The notes under the pieces: generated by a model
The model's input: the letters and a program-made list of their open reading frames with translations, nothing else
The model's database searches: none
What the model was told of the DNA's origin: nothing
Assembly: GCA_000969725.1 (NCBI GenBank)
Contig: JXSR01S011593.1
Direction: 5' to 3' (one strand)
Source: Ophiothrix spiculata
Taxonomy: Eukaryota > Echinodermata > Ophiuroidea > Amphilepidida > Ophiotrichidae
DNA length: 20,543 bases
Shown here: positions 1 to 8,939 of the stretch, piece after piece
Position numbering within the stretch: position 1 is the stretch's first letter
How the letters are laid out: each line of letters opens with the position of its first letter
Position numbers and translations under genes: made by a program

Positions 1-317
1 ACTCATAAGCTGCATGTACTTACTGTCAACTTACATTTTACGTTGAAATTCCAATGTTTAGCAGCAAGAATGTGTACTTGGTAAGTTATGGCAAGTACAA
101 AATGCAAGTTCAAATGCTTGTTACTCCACAAAAACATGTAAAGTCCTGATGCTATATTTATCTCTTCTGCGACAGCCCGGTTTCAAAATTTACTCGAGAA
201 AATTAAGGATTGAACCTTACAGTTAATCTATCTCTGTTAGTTTAAACGAGCACATAAAACTATTATAGCCTGGGGTGAACCACTGTATGTTAGCCAACTG
301 TATGCAAAGTCTAAAGG
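1..317. other. AT-rich intergenic or intronic sequence, no feature seen
   Basis: No open frame of useful length, no clear repeat and no splice-flanked exon candidate could be supported here. The stretch ends at the left terminus of the inverted-repeat element that starts at 318. Confidence 0.5.
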
Positions 318-832
318 TACACTATCGGTCGAAAGTATTTCTGCATTATCAAAAATGTTCAGAGTTTCATTTTTTATATTAAACGACCTGAAGTGTGTAC
401 AATTCTTACTTGTATAGGTGACTTATCTATTCAATATGAATAGTGTTGATGTTTCTTGTGAAATATGATCTTCCATGGCCAAAAATTGTCTGATTTCATG
501 GACCCCGCAAGTACAAATCTCATTAATATGCAATCTCTCTATTATTCATAACCTCATTATCACCGTGTAACCAGATAGAATATTTTCAGGTTATAAGTTT
601 TTCAAACAAATGCAAAGAAATGTTTTGAAACTACATTTTGTATGCATAGACGAAAGTAGTAATATGCATTACATATCATATTTCCTAATGCATTTAATGC
701 AATTCTGGTTTAGTTCTATAGATTATTTTAAAATATAGACTTTGTCAAAAAGTGATGAAAATTGGATCAACACCTTTTAGAGATATTGCTGAATAAACGT
801 TTTGTGCGGAAATACTTTCGGGCAGGTGTGTA
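318..832. mobile_element. Non-autonomous inverted-repeat transposon, Tc1/mariner-like
   Basis: The two ends are inverted copies of each other. The left end reads TACACTATCGGTCGAAAGTA (318-337) and the reverse complement of the right end reads TACACACCTGCCCGAAAGTA (813-832). The shared block CGAAAGTATTTCYGCA continues inward on both sides. Both ends are bounded by TA, the target duplication of the Tc1/mariner superfamily, and the CACT..CGGTC-AAAGT style of terminus resembles Tc1-type ends. No transposase frame lies inside, so this is a non-autonomous element of about 515 bp. The family assignment is inferred from the ends only; the inverted repeat itself is visible. Confidence 0.6.
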
Positions 833-1021
833 TGATGACTTGATTGCAGCAGTAGAATATAACGTCAATAATAATAATATCTTATCAAATATCAGACAAC
901 AAATAAAAGATATGATAATTTAGAAAAGTAAGTAAACTAGTGGTCCTGTAAATCAAAATATATATCAGATCATGAACTTTGAGACTCCAAAATTTCTTCA
1001 TGCTTTACTTTGTTGAAATCA

Positions 1022-3210
1022 ATGGCAGATGAGAAACCTCAGACTTTCAAATATCGGATTCCTTCAGAGATTTGTGAGGTCCTAATTAAGGTCACTTGTT
1101 TATTTATTTATTTTTTGTAATCGTTTATATCTTAAATCCTAATTCTTGTTAAACACCTAATAGATTGAGACTGGGGTAATGATGCAGCAGTAATAGCTGA
1201 TCCTGGCTATAAGAACAAAAATGGCAAAATAACTTGATTTCAAGGGAAAGATGAACTTGTCATTTTTGGAATGGAATTTCATAAGTTAAAACAATACAGT
1301 TAAATAGAAAATTACACAGGTGACTTACCCAGTCTGTCATTTTTCCAATGGATTCTTCCATTCTTCAATAGATTCGTCAATAATTACCTTGAATACTTTC
1401 ATCAGTTTTCATTACACTTTTTCATTGGCGACGGAAGGTTGAAATTTTAGGGGGTCAGCTAATTTTTTGAGCAAAAATCGTCAGAGGAAAATTATGATAT
1501 TTTCGCGCGAAAAATTTGTGCCAAATCGGCTAATTTCAGCTACAAATTGTTAAAAATTTTGAAATTTCCGCAAAAATTGTAATTTCTTACTGAAATTTCG
1601 CGCGAAGCGAGCAAAATTTCTGGATTTTTCATTTTCAAAGGATCAAAACAAAGGGAAATTTACAATTTTCTTTCCTTTTCTTTCTTTCTTCTTGATTTTT
1701 TTAGGGGGTCCGTCCCCCCTCGAAAAATTTAGGGACATGTCCCCCGTCCCCCCTGCTTCTGCCGCCTATGCACTTTTTACATTCATGTCAATGTTAATGC
1801 ATTGTACACATGCATCAGGTTCCCTCACATTTCTTGCCACATTCAAACACCAGGTTGTGATTTTCATTTCCTCCTTATTCTTTGACAAACCATTTGAAAC
1901 AATAGGATGGAATGGTTGCCATGTGAATATATACAATAAGGCTATAAGCTAAAAATTTGATGAAATATATTTTACTGATTCTAAAACTATAGATCTCAGT
2001 TTAGAATCTTTACAGTTTCTTAACAGAATCAGGACATCAAAAACAAGGAAATATAAAACAATCTAACACAAAATGGCCTCCTGCATAATGATGAAAACTT
2101 AGATACAATTTTATTGCATTCATGTGATTTTTTTTTTCTTTCAGGTAAGTGAATTCTGTGCTCTTCTCAATGGGCTCTCTTCGTATCTCGTTGGCTATTC
2201 CTTTGAAACAATGATGGACAATATGCAAGGTCAGTTCAATTTCCTCAAAAGTGGGATTTTATTTCAAACATTATAATCAATACAAGTTATCATATTTTAT
2301 CTATACTAACAAAAATTGTATGTCACTTTTGTCTACAAGAATGTCTTTACCTTTTAAGCTTGGTTAAGCATAATTGCTTTGTGAAAACAAGTTAATTTGT
2401 CACAAAATAACTTTAAATGAAGTTTTATCATTAGGTAATATCTCATGATTTACTTGAAACGTTACTTTGATGAACACATATATTGAAAATATGTGTAGAT
2501 CTTGTCCTAGAAATATGGTAGTGTTATACAAAGTTAATACATTGTTGTCAACAAGTGCTTTATATTCAGCCTTAGTAACATTGAATAGGTTCATCAGGAT
2601 TGGTAGATAAACATAACATTAAAAGAGTTGGCACTTCAGTCTAAGTGTTGAGAATGACAACAGGTGTCGACGAAACGTCCACCAAATGGTGAGTCAACTA
2701 AATGGATTAGTATACATAACTCTTTTAATGTTATATTCAGCCTGACTGTTCTTTTGTTCAAATTTATCTTAATTACAGCTTACTGCTATGTGAAATGCAT
2801 ATAAAGAATATATTTATAAGAAACGTGCATTAAGGGCAATCCAAGTCAAGACTAAACTGTATTTTTGAGAAATTGAACTTGATGAATATTTTTTGATTTT
2901 TTATAAAGAATATGCCATATTAAATATACTCGCTAAATGCAAAAGAGTGAAAGTTCACTCAAATATTTGAGTGATGTTTGTTTAACTAATCGGGATTTAG
3001 CTCAAACAGCTAGTCACTTGCATACCTCAGCAAATCCGACACACGTATTGAGTGACCCAAGTCTCATTCTTTTGCCGAGTTACCTATTAGCCAATCTGAA
3101 GTGTTGAAAGTCTTCCAGTTATTCTTGGAGTGATGCAACAAGATAGCGAACAGTGGGTGGATGACTGGCAAAGTGAATGTGGATTTGAGGAAGAAACCGT
3201 ACTGTTGATG
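1022..3210 (+). CDS. Possible spliced gene: three phase-compatible exons of an unrecognised protein
   Basis: Three short open segments with splice borders fit one frame. Exon 1 (1022-1090) starts with ATG, reads MADEKPQTFKYRIPSEICEV and onward, and ends at AAG|gtcact. Exon 2 (2145-2229) follows a strong polypyrimidine tract (T-rich, ending ctttcag), is open only in the frame exon 1 supplies, and ends at CAAG|gtcagt in phase 1. Exon 3 (3119-3210) follows cttccag, resumes in the matching phase, and encodes an acidic, tryptophan-containing stretch including QQDSEQWVDDWQSECGFEEE, ending at ATG|gtaaat in phase 0. The composition of exon 3 is convincingly protein-like. If splicing does not occur after 3210, the frame reaches a TAG at 3229-3231. 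I do not recognise the protein or any domain. The 5' start is uncertain: the ATG lies in an open segment that begins after a TGA at 980. The gene could be real, partial, or a duplicated remnant, because exon 2 lies within a segment repeated elsewhere in the window. Confidence 0.35.
1445..1780. repeat. Dispersed-repeat-like stretch with G/C runs and CGCGCGAA motifs
   Basis: This stretch differs from its surroundings. TTTTAGGGGGTC occurs at 1445-1456 and again at 1699-1710. TCGCGCGAA followed by A/T-rich sequence occurs twice in between (near 1503 and 1598). The right end carries the palindrome GGGACATGTCCC and runs of C (1730-1760). CpG-rich words in an AT-rich background and the repeated terminal block suggest an old mobile element. 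No family can be named from the sequence alone. Confidence 0.4.
2040..2450. repeat. Segment S, copy A (contains candidate exon 2)
   Basis: This stretch is recognisably related to 5560-5690 plus 6660-6940 and to 20376-20543. Shared landmarks are the tract around GCATTTATGTGGTGATTTG, a GTAAG or GTATG block after it, GTCAGTT followed by CCTCAAAAG, then a block containing TATCACAAAAT..GGAATGAAGT..TAGGTAATA. Copy A has an additional roughly 30 bases in the middle, which fall inside candidate exon 2. It may be a duplicated gene segment rather than a transposon. Confidence 0.45.
2560..2743. mobile_element. Short insertion with 13-bp direct flanks and internal inverted repeat
   Basis: TTATATTCAGCCT is present exactly at 2560-2572 and again at 2731-2743, which looks like a target-site duplication. 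Inside, ATAACATTAAAAGAGTT (2613-2629) is repeated perfectly in reverse complement at 2718-2734. The body contains TGTCGACGAAACGTCC with a small upstream hairpin (GACA-acagg-TGTC). Either a SINE-like retro-insertion with long target duplications or a small fold-back transposon would fit. The two structures overlap, so the exact borders are uncertain. Confidence 0.45.
2744..3118. other. Non-coding stretch, likely intron
   Basis: This AT-rich sequence lies between the short insertion and candidate exon 3. No open frame or repeat of note was found. If the gene model is right, it is the 3' part of the intron between exons 2 and 3. Confidence 0.4.
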
Positions 3211-3231
3211 GTAAATTCATTTTACTTGTAG

Positions 3232-3310
3232 GTGGTAACTCATACAGTTATTCTGGAGACAATGGCTTGGTCCATTGCAATGAGCTTCATAGATCTTCAC
3301 CATTTTAAAG
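3232..3310 (+). other. Candidate fourth exon, 21 bases after exon 3
   Basis: The segment is preceded by ttttacttgtag and followed by AAAG|gtaaat, so both borders look like good splice sites. It is open in the same frame as the preceding exon (reading VVTHTVILETMAWSIAMSFI and onward). The 21 bases between (3211-3231) begin with GT and end with AG but contain an in-frame TAG and are far shorter than any usual animal intron. Possible explanations are that the two are alternative exons, that 3229 is the true stop codon, or that this is a decayed gene. Joining exon 2 directly to this segment instead gives a different frame that ends in TAA after about 25 codons. Confidence 0.25.
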
Positions 3311-3426
3311 GTAAATCTGTGATCTATTTCGATATATACATTTCATGTTCATGATATCTCTTGTTCTTAAGATATGGCTTTTATTTAACTATTGCAGTTT
3401 TTTTGACTCACTCGGTATAATCACAC

Positions 3427-4503
3427 TCTCTCACTAAGGTTTTGTTTTTTTGGCTTTTCAAGAAATATATTTTAGTCAAAAATAAAGCCGCTGGTTTCAC
3501 CTGTTGCAGAGGTTGCGGTTCCACGGCTCTGGCCTTTTCCTCCCCTCAATGGTGTGTGTGTATTTTTCTGTTTATTTTCCATCTTTACCGTGAAAACATT
3601 AAAAGCGGTGGGAAGTGTTAGGTTTAATATTGATTTCTGTCTGCTTAAAATCATTTCATTGGAAGCTACAAAAATGATGGAAGTTAATCAAGCCCTTACA
3701 GTTATAAATAATAATTTAGTTTGTAGAGATAAGATCAAAATGAAATTTGGTTAGCTTACATGCCAGATTTTACTATAGTACTACTAGGTCAAAGATACGG
3801 TAAATCCAAAAATTTACAGCTAGGGCTCTTACCTGTGTATCCTGAAGGAAATGTCTAGAAGCTCTAACAGTCTCAGCTTTTTCATTTGACCACATGGACT
3901 CTAGATTTATATGATAGAGAAGACTCAATTTTCTTTTAAATTTATATCCTAATGAAAAACACAATCAGTGCTGCAACAGTATGGTAGATCGCTAGAGTTA
4001 TATATAGAAAATTCAGTCTCTTACACATACATGCTGTCAGTTTAAATGATTACAGACACTGAAAGATGTATTGCCTTGTGTAAGATTTTTTGACAAGGGG
4101 AAATCCCACTGTGGCAATTTGACTGGATTGCTGGTTTGATTGCCACCATGATATGTTGCCATATTAGGTTGAAGTGGTAGCAAATTAATACATGCAATTA
4201 TTAATAATTCCATTATAGAGATTCAAGTCAATGTGGCCAAATTATTGGCCAATATATGAGGCCTATATGTCAGCTTTGATGTTATATTCATTTTTTTTGG
4301 TAAGAAAGCGGACTTTATTTTACTATGGCCATATATCTGTTATGTTATATTAAATAGATTGTAAAACCAACATTAAGTCTTATTAGTCAAATATGCTCCA
4401 GGCATATATAAGGGCCACTATCTCACAAAGACGCGCTCATGAGTATGATAAGAAATATTATCAGGTCGCCATTTTTTCCAAATATTGTAACAAGTTCTGA
4501 AAT
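3427..4503. repeat. Intermediate repeat R, copy 1
   Basis: This is the most continuous of three same-strand copies. Landmarks shared with 16951-18520 and/or 18769-20375 are: CTCWCWMAAGGTTTTG; AGAGGTTGYGGTTCCACG; CCGTGAAAACA; GGTGGGAASTGTTAGG; ATCAAGCCCTTACAGT; TTAGCTTACATGSCAGATTT; GAGCTCTTACCTGTGTATC; CAGTGCTGCAAC; AAGATGTATTGCCTTGTGTA; ATTAGGTTGAAGTGGTA; and GATAAGAAATATTATCAGG. No coding frame survives in all copies. It could be an old transposable element or a piece of a segmental duplication. Confidence 0.65.
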
Positions 4504-4830
4504 TGGTCTTGTGAATGCAACTTGGTTATAAACCATCAGTTTGGTGAAGTTGCGTTTGTTCAAAAGATTCTCAAATTACAGTCTTGATTAAAGACAAGAA
4601 AGAAACAAGACACGAAAAGAAATCAAACTAGACAACTCCAGAACATCTATGCATGTGCTGGCCCCTAGGGACACAATAGGCCTTAAAAGGGCCAATACAA
4701 TTCAAAGGTATTTCTTCAGGTCACAAGGCATCCTTGTACAAACTGTTGTCCTTGTAATTTCTGTAGCTTTGATGCTATAGGCCTAAGGCCTAAGTGGTTT
4801 TATGTACAGCCAAGTGATTTTATATAACTT
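4504..4830. other. Unique stretch inserted after R copy 1
   Basis: In the copy at the right end of the window, R runs directly into segment S (ATGAAATGTTGCATTT near 20380). Here about 1.1 kb intervenes, of which this is the left part. It contains several GGCC-rich words (AGGCCTAAGGCCTAAG near 4780) that lead into the satellite array. No coding potential was seen. Confidence 0.4.
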
Positions 4831-5510
4831 AGGCCCCTGGGGCCAAAGGCTTTAGGCCCTGGCCCTGGGGCTTAGACTACCTAAAGACACTACCTCTAGT
4901 CATGGGCCACATGTGTATCAAGTTTGGTCCGTGTACTTTTATAGTTTGGTCGCTATAGGTGATTTTAGAAAAATACATTTGGGCCCCTGGGGCTCAAGGT
5001 CTTTGGCCCCTAGGCCTAATACTACCAAAAAACACTACTTATAGACATGGGCAACATGTTTACCAAGTTTGGTCCGTGTACCTTTTATAGTTTGGCCACT
5101 AGAGGTGATTTTATAAATATACATTTGGGCCCCTGGGGCCCAAGGCCTTGGGCCCTGGGAGTGAGACTACCATAAAGCACTACCTCTAGTCATGGGCCGC
5201 ATGTGTACCAAGTTAGGCCCTTGTACATTTTATTGTTTGGTCATAAGAGGTGTTTTTATACAAATACATTTGGGCCCCTGGGCCCCAAGGCCTTTGGCCC
5301 CTGAATCTAGGACTACCAAAGGGCACTACCTCTAGTAATGGACTACATGTGTACCAAGTTTGGTCCATGTACCTGTTATAGTTTGGTCGCTGGACGTGAT
5401 TTTATAAATGTACATTTTGGCCCCTAGAGTCCTCTAGTCATGGGCCACATGTGTGCCAAGTTTGGTCTGAGGGGGCCTTGTAGTTTTTGAGTTAGGAGTG
5501 GTTTTATAAA
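4831..5510. repeat. Satellite-like tandem array, period about 146 bp, 4 to 5 copies
   Basis: GGCCCCTGGGG-type blocks recur near 4831, 4981, 5127, 5272 and (degenerate) 5418, spacings of about 150, 146, 145 and 146. Each unit contains a GC-rich palindromic core (GGGCCCCTGGGGCCC, then CAAGGCCTTTGG), a CACTACCTCTAGTCATGG block, ACATGTGTACCAAGTTTGGT, and a TATAGTTTGGTCGC..GGTGATTTTATA block. Units are contiguous with no variable spacers. The last unit is truncated and changes into TTTTTGAGTTAGGAGTGG and an AAG-rich microsatellite. Confidence 0.85.
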
Positions 5511-5517
5511 GTCTTAC

Positions 5518-5552
5518 GGAGAAGGAGAAGAAGGAGAAGAAGAGGAAGACTA
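5518..5552. repeat. (GGAGAA/GAA)n purine microsatellite
   Basis: A purine-only run built from GGAGAA and GAAGAA units directly follows the GTCTTACGGAGAAGG end of the satellite array. Its position, immediately after the last unit, suggests that it is the tail of the same repeat element. Confidence 0.75.
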
Positions 5553-5686
5553 CACCAACAGGAAAACAATATCTATGCAATGTTTCACATGCATAGATAA
5601 TAAAACAATTCAAACACAAAGTGGCCTCTCTCAGCTTTGTTGCATTTATGTGGTGATTTGTTTTTGAAGGTAAGACAAGGTTTGTG

Positions 5687-5717
5687 CACATATTTTTAAG
5701 GACCTTAAAAATATGTG
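5687..5717. repeat. Perfect 31-base palindrome
   Basis: CACATATTTTTAAGG (5687-5701), one A, then its exact reverse complement (5703-5717). It lies just outside the left end of the 930-bp fold-back element. It could form a cruciform or a hairpin in RNA. Confidence 0.85.
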
Positions 5718-5723
5718 GTTTGT

Positions 5724-6654
5724 GATTTGACCCCGGTTTGACTGCCAAAAAATGGAAACAATAAAGATGCCTCAAATAGAGAATGGCACATGATTCTAGG
5801 ATTAAATTTTGTGTAGAATTCAAATATGAAGTCCAAAATGTTGCACCTTGAACTTGAAATTTTCCCCCATTGACTAATACAGGGTTGTGATTGCCAAAAA
5901 TGTTGTAAAAATGGAAAAATCCAGTTGTCAAAAAAAATTGGAAATTTTTTATAAAGCATTTAAAAAATAAGAATACCAAACCCTTATGCCATAAGTTTTG
6001 TAGACCTATGAAATTTTTTTGACAAATGCCCAGACTTTAGGGGCGGATTTTAAAAAATATGCTCACATGTCAAAAATTAAAGGGTAGGGGTAACATTTTC
6101 TGAATTTTCTTCACTTTAACATTGCAAAGTTAGTTCACAGTGGTTATGAGTTGAAATGCCAACTAATTTTTCACACAAAATGAGAGGTTATTGACCCCCG
6201 TAGTACTTGCCTTTTAGATGTTACAACAAATGTATGACAAATTTTCCAGAAAATGGTGATTTTTTGGAGTGACTTTTGTCACAAAGAATGTTGATTTTGA
6301 GTGAAAGTAAATCCATACCATGTGATAGATTTAACTAAAAACTGTTTTATTTTTAATATTTAATCATTCTTTTTATAAGAAATACTTCTAAAGATTGATT
6401 TTATCATGTTTAATGAGTACACAATACAATTTTACTGGTTGGTAAAATATTTTGTCACTGAAAAATCAACATTTTTTTTGGGGGGGGGTGGGGGAATGGG
6501 CAAAAATCCAAAATGTTCAGGAAATTACTCATAATATAGTCATTTTGCTCCCAAAATCAGAAAATACATACATTTTTACCCTGAGAATGATATATTTTCA
6601 TATCTTTAACTGTTTTTTTCACCACACTTTTGGCAGTCAAATCGAGGTCAAATC
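5724..6654. mobile_element. Fold-back / inverted-repeat transposon, about 930 bp
   Basis: The left end GATTTGACCCCGGTTTGACT (continuing GCCAAAA, to 5750) is matched at 25 of 27 positions by the reverse complement of 6628-6654. Weaker inverted similarity continues inward: ATTCTAGG..AAATT against ATTCTCAGGGTAAAAA, and CTTGAAATTTTCCCCCATT against a C-run in reverse. A nested inverted pair is also present (AATGTTGATTTT near 6287 and AAAAATCAACATT near 6460). No transposase frame is present; the long frames here are AT-rich artefacts. It splits segment S copy B. Target duplication not resolved. Confidence 0.65.
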
Positions 6655-6949
6655 TGGAATCTTGTCAGAAAGGATGTGCAATACTAGTGTAGGTCTGGTC
6701 AGTTCCCTCAAAAGAGGAAATTTATTTCAATATATAAATATTCAATATGACAAAAATATTACAATCAAGTTTAGAAAGTTAGCTAGTTTACATTGACAAG
6801 AAAGTATTTATGTCATTGTTATCTACATGAATGACTAAACATTTGGTTTTAACTAAGAGAAAGAAAATTATAAACAGACTAGTTTATCACAAAATATTTT
6901 GGAATGAAGTCTTGTCCCTAGGTAATAAAAAAGTAAATATGACATCAAG

Positions 6950-7725
6950 GATCCATTTATCATCACTGAGGAGGTACTTCACTCTGACTTTCTACTCAAA
7001 TATTTAGTGTCCATACAACATTAAGGCTACTGTCCTTTTTAACCATCAAAATGTTGGATTGTCATCACTACAGGATTTTGCATACTTAGGGGAGACTTGT
7101 AAACTAATCGGAACCTGCTTGCCGTTATCTGAACTAGACGGCAAGGTCAAATATTAGGCTTCTGGTTGGAACATTCTTAATTTGATGCTTTAAAAACATA
7201 GATTCAGTACACAGGCACACAACCAAATGCTTGGATAATTAACATTATCGATATGTTAAAGATTAATGGAGAAATAGACTGTTCCGTCTAGTGCAGATAT
7301 CTGAACCACATTGCCGATTAGTTTACGTGTCTCCCCTTACACATGACAAAGTATCAAAATTTTAACATACATAAGGGGTAAACTCTACATTATATATTGA
7401 CCTTGACCAATTGATCTCCTTGATAGAAACATATTCAAATAGCATCAACAGTTTTAATAATGAGATCCAGGGTCCTTTTAATATCACTGAGAAGTTACTT
7501 CACTGTGACTTTCTACTGAAAAATTTAGTCCCCATACAACATTAAGGGTACAGTCCTTTTTTACCAGTGAGATGTTAGAATGTCATCACTACAAGATTCT
7601 GCATACTTCCACATGACGCACTATCACAATTTTAACATACATAAGGGGTAAACTCTTAATTATATATTGACCTTGACTAATTGATTTCGTTGACAGACAC
7701 ATCTTCATATAGCATCAACATTTTT
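6950..7725. repeat. Direct tandem duplication, unit about 261 bp, first unit split by a transposon
   Basis: Unit 1 (about 6950-7462) and unit 2 (about 7463-7725) share ATATCACTGAG-type, TACTTCACTSTGACTTTCTAC, CATACAACATTAAGG, ATGTCATCACTACA, TTTTAACATACATAAGGGGT, ATATATTGACCTTGAC and ATAGCATCAACA blocks in the same order. Subtracting the 248-bp element and its 3-bp duplication from unit 1 leaves the same length as unit 2. Confidence 0.85.
7086..7339. mobile_element. PIF/Harbinger-like MITE, 248 bp, with TTA target duplication
   Basis: The element (7089-7336) has 22-base terminal inverted repeats starting GGGGAGACTTGTAAACTAAT and, in reverse complement on the right, GGGGAGACACGTAAACTAAT (two mismatches). 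TTA flanks both sides (7086-7088, 7337-7339). The second tandem unit near 7600 shows the corresponding unoccupied site (CATACTTCCACATG against CATACTTA..TTACACATG). A 3-bp TWA duplication and G-rich termini are hallmarks of PIF/Harbinger. An internal hairpin CTTGCCGT..ACGGCAAG lies at 7118-7145. There is no coding capacity, so this is non-autonomous. Confidence 0.85.
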
Positions 7726-8939
7726 CTTCAAGAAAGTTGACGCCTTTTATTTGAAATCTCATTATTTTAAGCAGTTCAGATCATCAAATCTTGTTCAGAT
7801 ATTGTAAAACTGAAGCAAAAATATGAACTAGGGAATGGCAAATGATATATGATAAATCAGACTTGCAATGTCAACAATGGCACCTAGAACATAAAATACT
7901 CTATGGAAAAAACACATTTTTTCACTAAATTTTACGGGCAAGAACTTTTAACGAAAAAATTGCCGTTGCTAATTGCCTTTTTGGAAGGGAATTCTGGGAG
8001 TAAAATAAATAGTCAAAGTTAATATGTAATCTGTAACCTCTTCTATTCATGTATGTCAAAAATTGTTAGAGTGTGTCATGTAAAAGTTAGGTTAATCCTA
8101 CAGTGAACATGAAATACAGCCGTAACAATACTTTAAAAATGATTAAAATGATTGATTGAACAAACAAAATTAATATGTTCATTTTGAGCATACTGTGGTA
8201 TGAGAAAACTACAAATGTTATATGTATAATATACACCATCTGGTCAAAAAATGTACTCAGCATTCATAAATACTATATTTATTTGTTGAAGTTGTTTGGA
8301 TCAGATACCGCTCTACTACCATCGAGTGTCCTCCTGCGGTGCCGATCGTGTAATAATTCAATACGTAGAATAATAATGCATCAAATAAAATGTAAATTAC
8401 TTTGCTACGAAATGGGGTTCACACGTGAACCGCAGAAGATTTGGAATAATACAATAAATTGTATCACTATTGGAGCACATTTTTTATTATTTCAGTAAAG
8501 GTAAAAATATGATAATGTAATGTATTTTCAATATCAATGCGCCAATAGAAAGACACGTAAAATGTATCCTAGATTTGCCTTTTAGAAATCCTTAGTCCCT
8601 AAATCTAGTAGCTTCTAGTAAATCACAACCGCCACCACCTGGTTTGGATGAAAATTTATAAATAAGCAAAACCCAACTTGTTTCTAGTATTCAGTCTATA
8701 ATATTTCCAATTTCATACTACATTGTCATAATACCAGCAAATACAATCATCCTCAAACTCATCCAATCTAATTCAGAATCTGTGATTGGTCATGAATGAT
8801 ATCTGTTCAAAATCTGAAACACTTTCTTGAAAACAAAATGTTTGCAACAAGTCTTGAGAAAATTGATAAATCATTTTCTTTTCTTACACAGTAGCATAAT
8901 GTATTCAATTCAACTACTGTCTGACAAACTCTGTAAATT
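7726..8939. other. AT-rich non-coding stretch
   Basis: No supported gene, array or element. The longest frame (8175-8498) is low-complexity in amino acid use and lacks splice or start context. Short CpG-bearing words near 8310-8350 are the only local change in composition. Confidence 0.4.

Larger units (their letters stand above)
5560..6940. repeat. Segment S, copy B, interrupted by a fold-back element
   Basis: The left part (5560-5690) and right part (6660-6940) align to one continuous sequence in copies A and C. Examples are GGTGATTTGTTTTTGAAGGTA on the left and ATGTGCAATACTAGTGTAGG, CCTCAAAAGAG and TTTATTTCAATATATAA on the right, which are adjacent at 20400-20520. The material between is the inserted inverted-repeat element listed separately. 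Confidence 0.6.

Noticed and set aside
4831..5510. CRISPR array
   Set aside because: Units of about 146 bp are contiguous and diverged with no unique spacers, and the DNA is clearly eukaryotic.
5434..5979. 181-codon minus-strand open frame, with an overlapping 84-codon frame
   Set aside because: It spans the satellite end, a purine microsatellite, segment S and half of the fold-back element. Its residues are Phe/Leu/Lys/Asn-rich, as AT-rich DNA gives, and no domain is recognisable.
6452..6796. 114-codon plus-strand open frame
   Set aside because: It runs through a T8/G10 homopolymer and across the right end of the fold-back element into segment S.
8175..8498. 107-codon plus-strand open frame
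   Set aside because: AT-driven composition, no splice context, no known motif and no repeat relationship.
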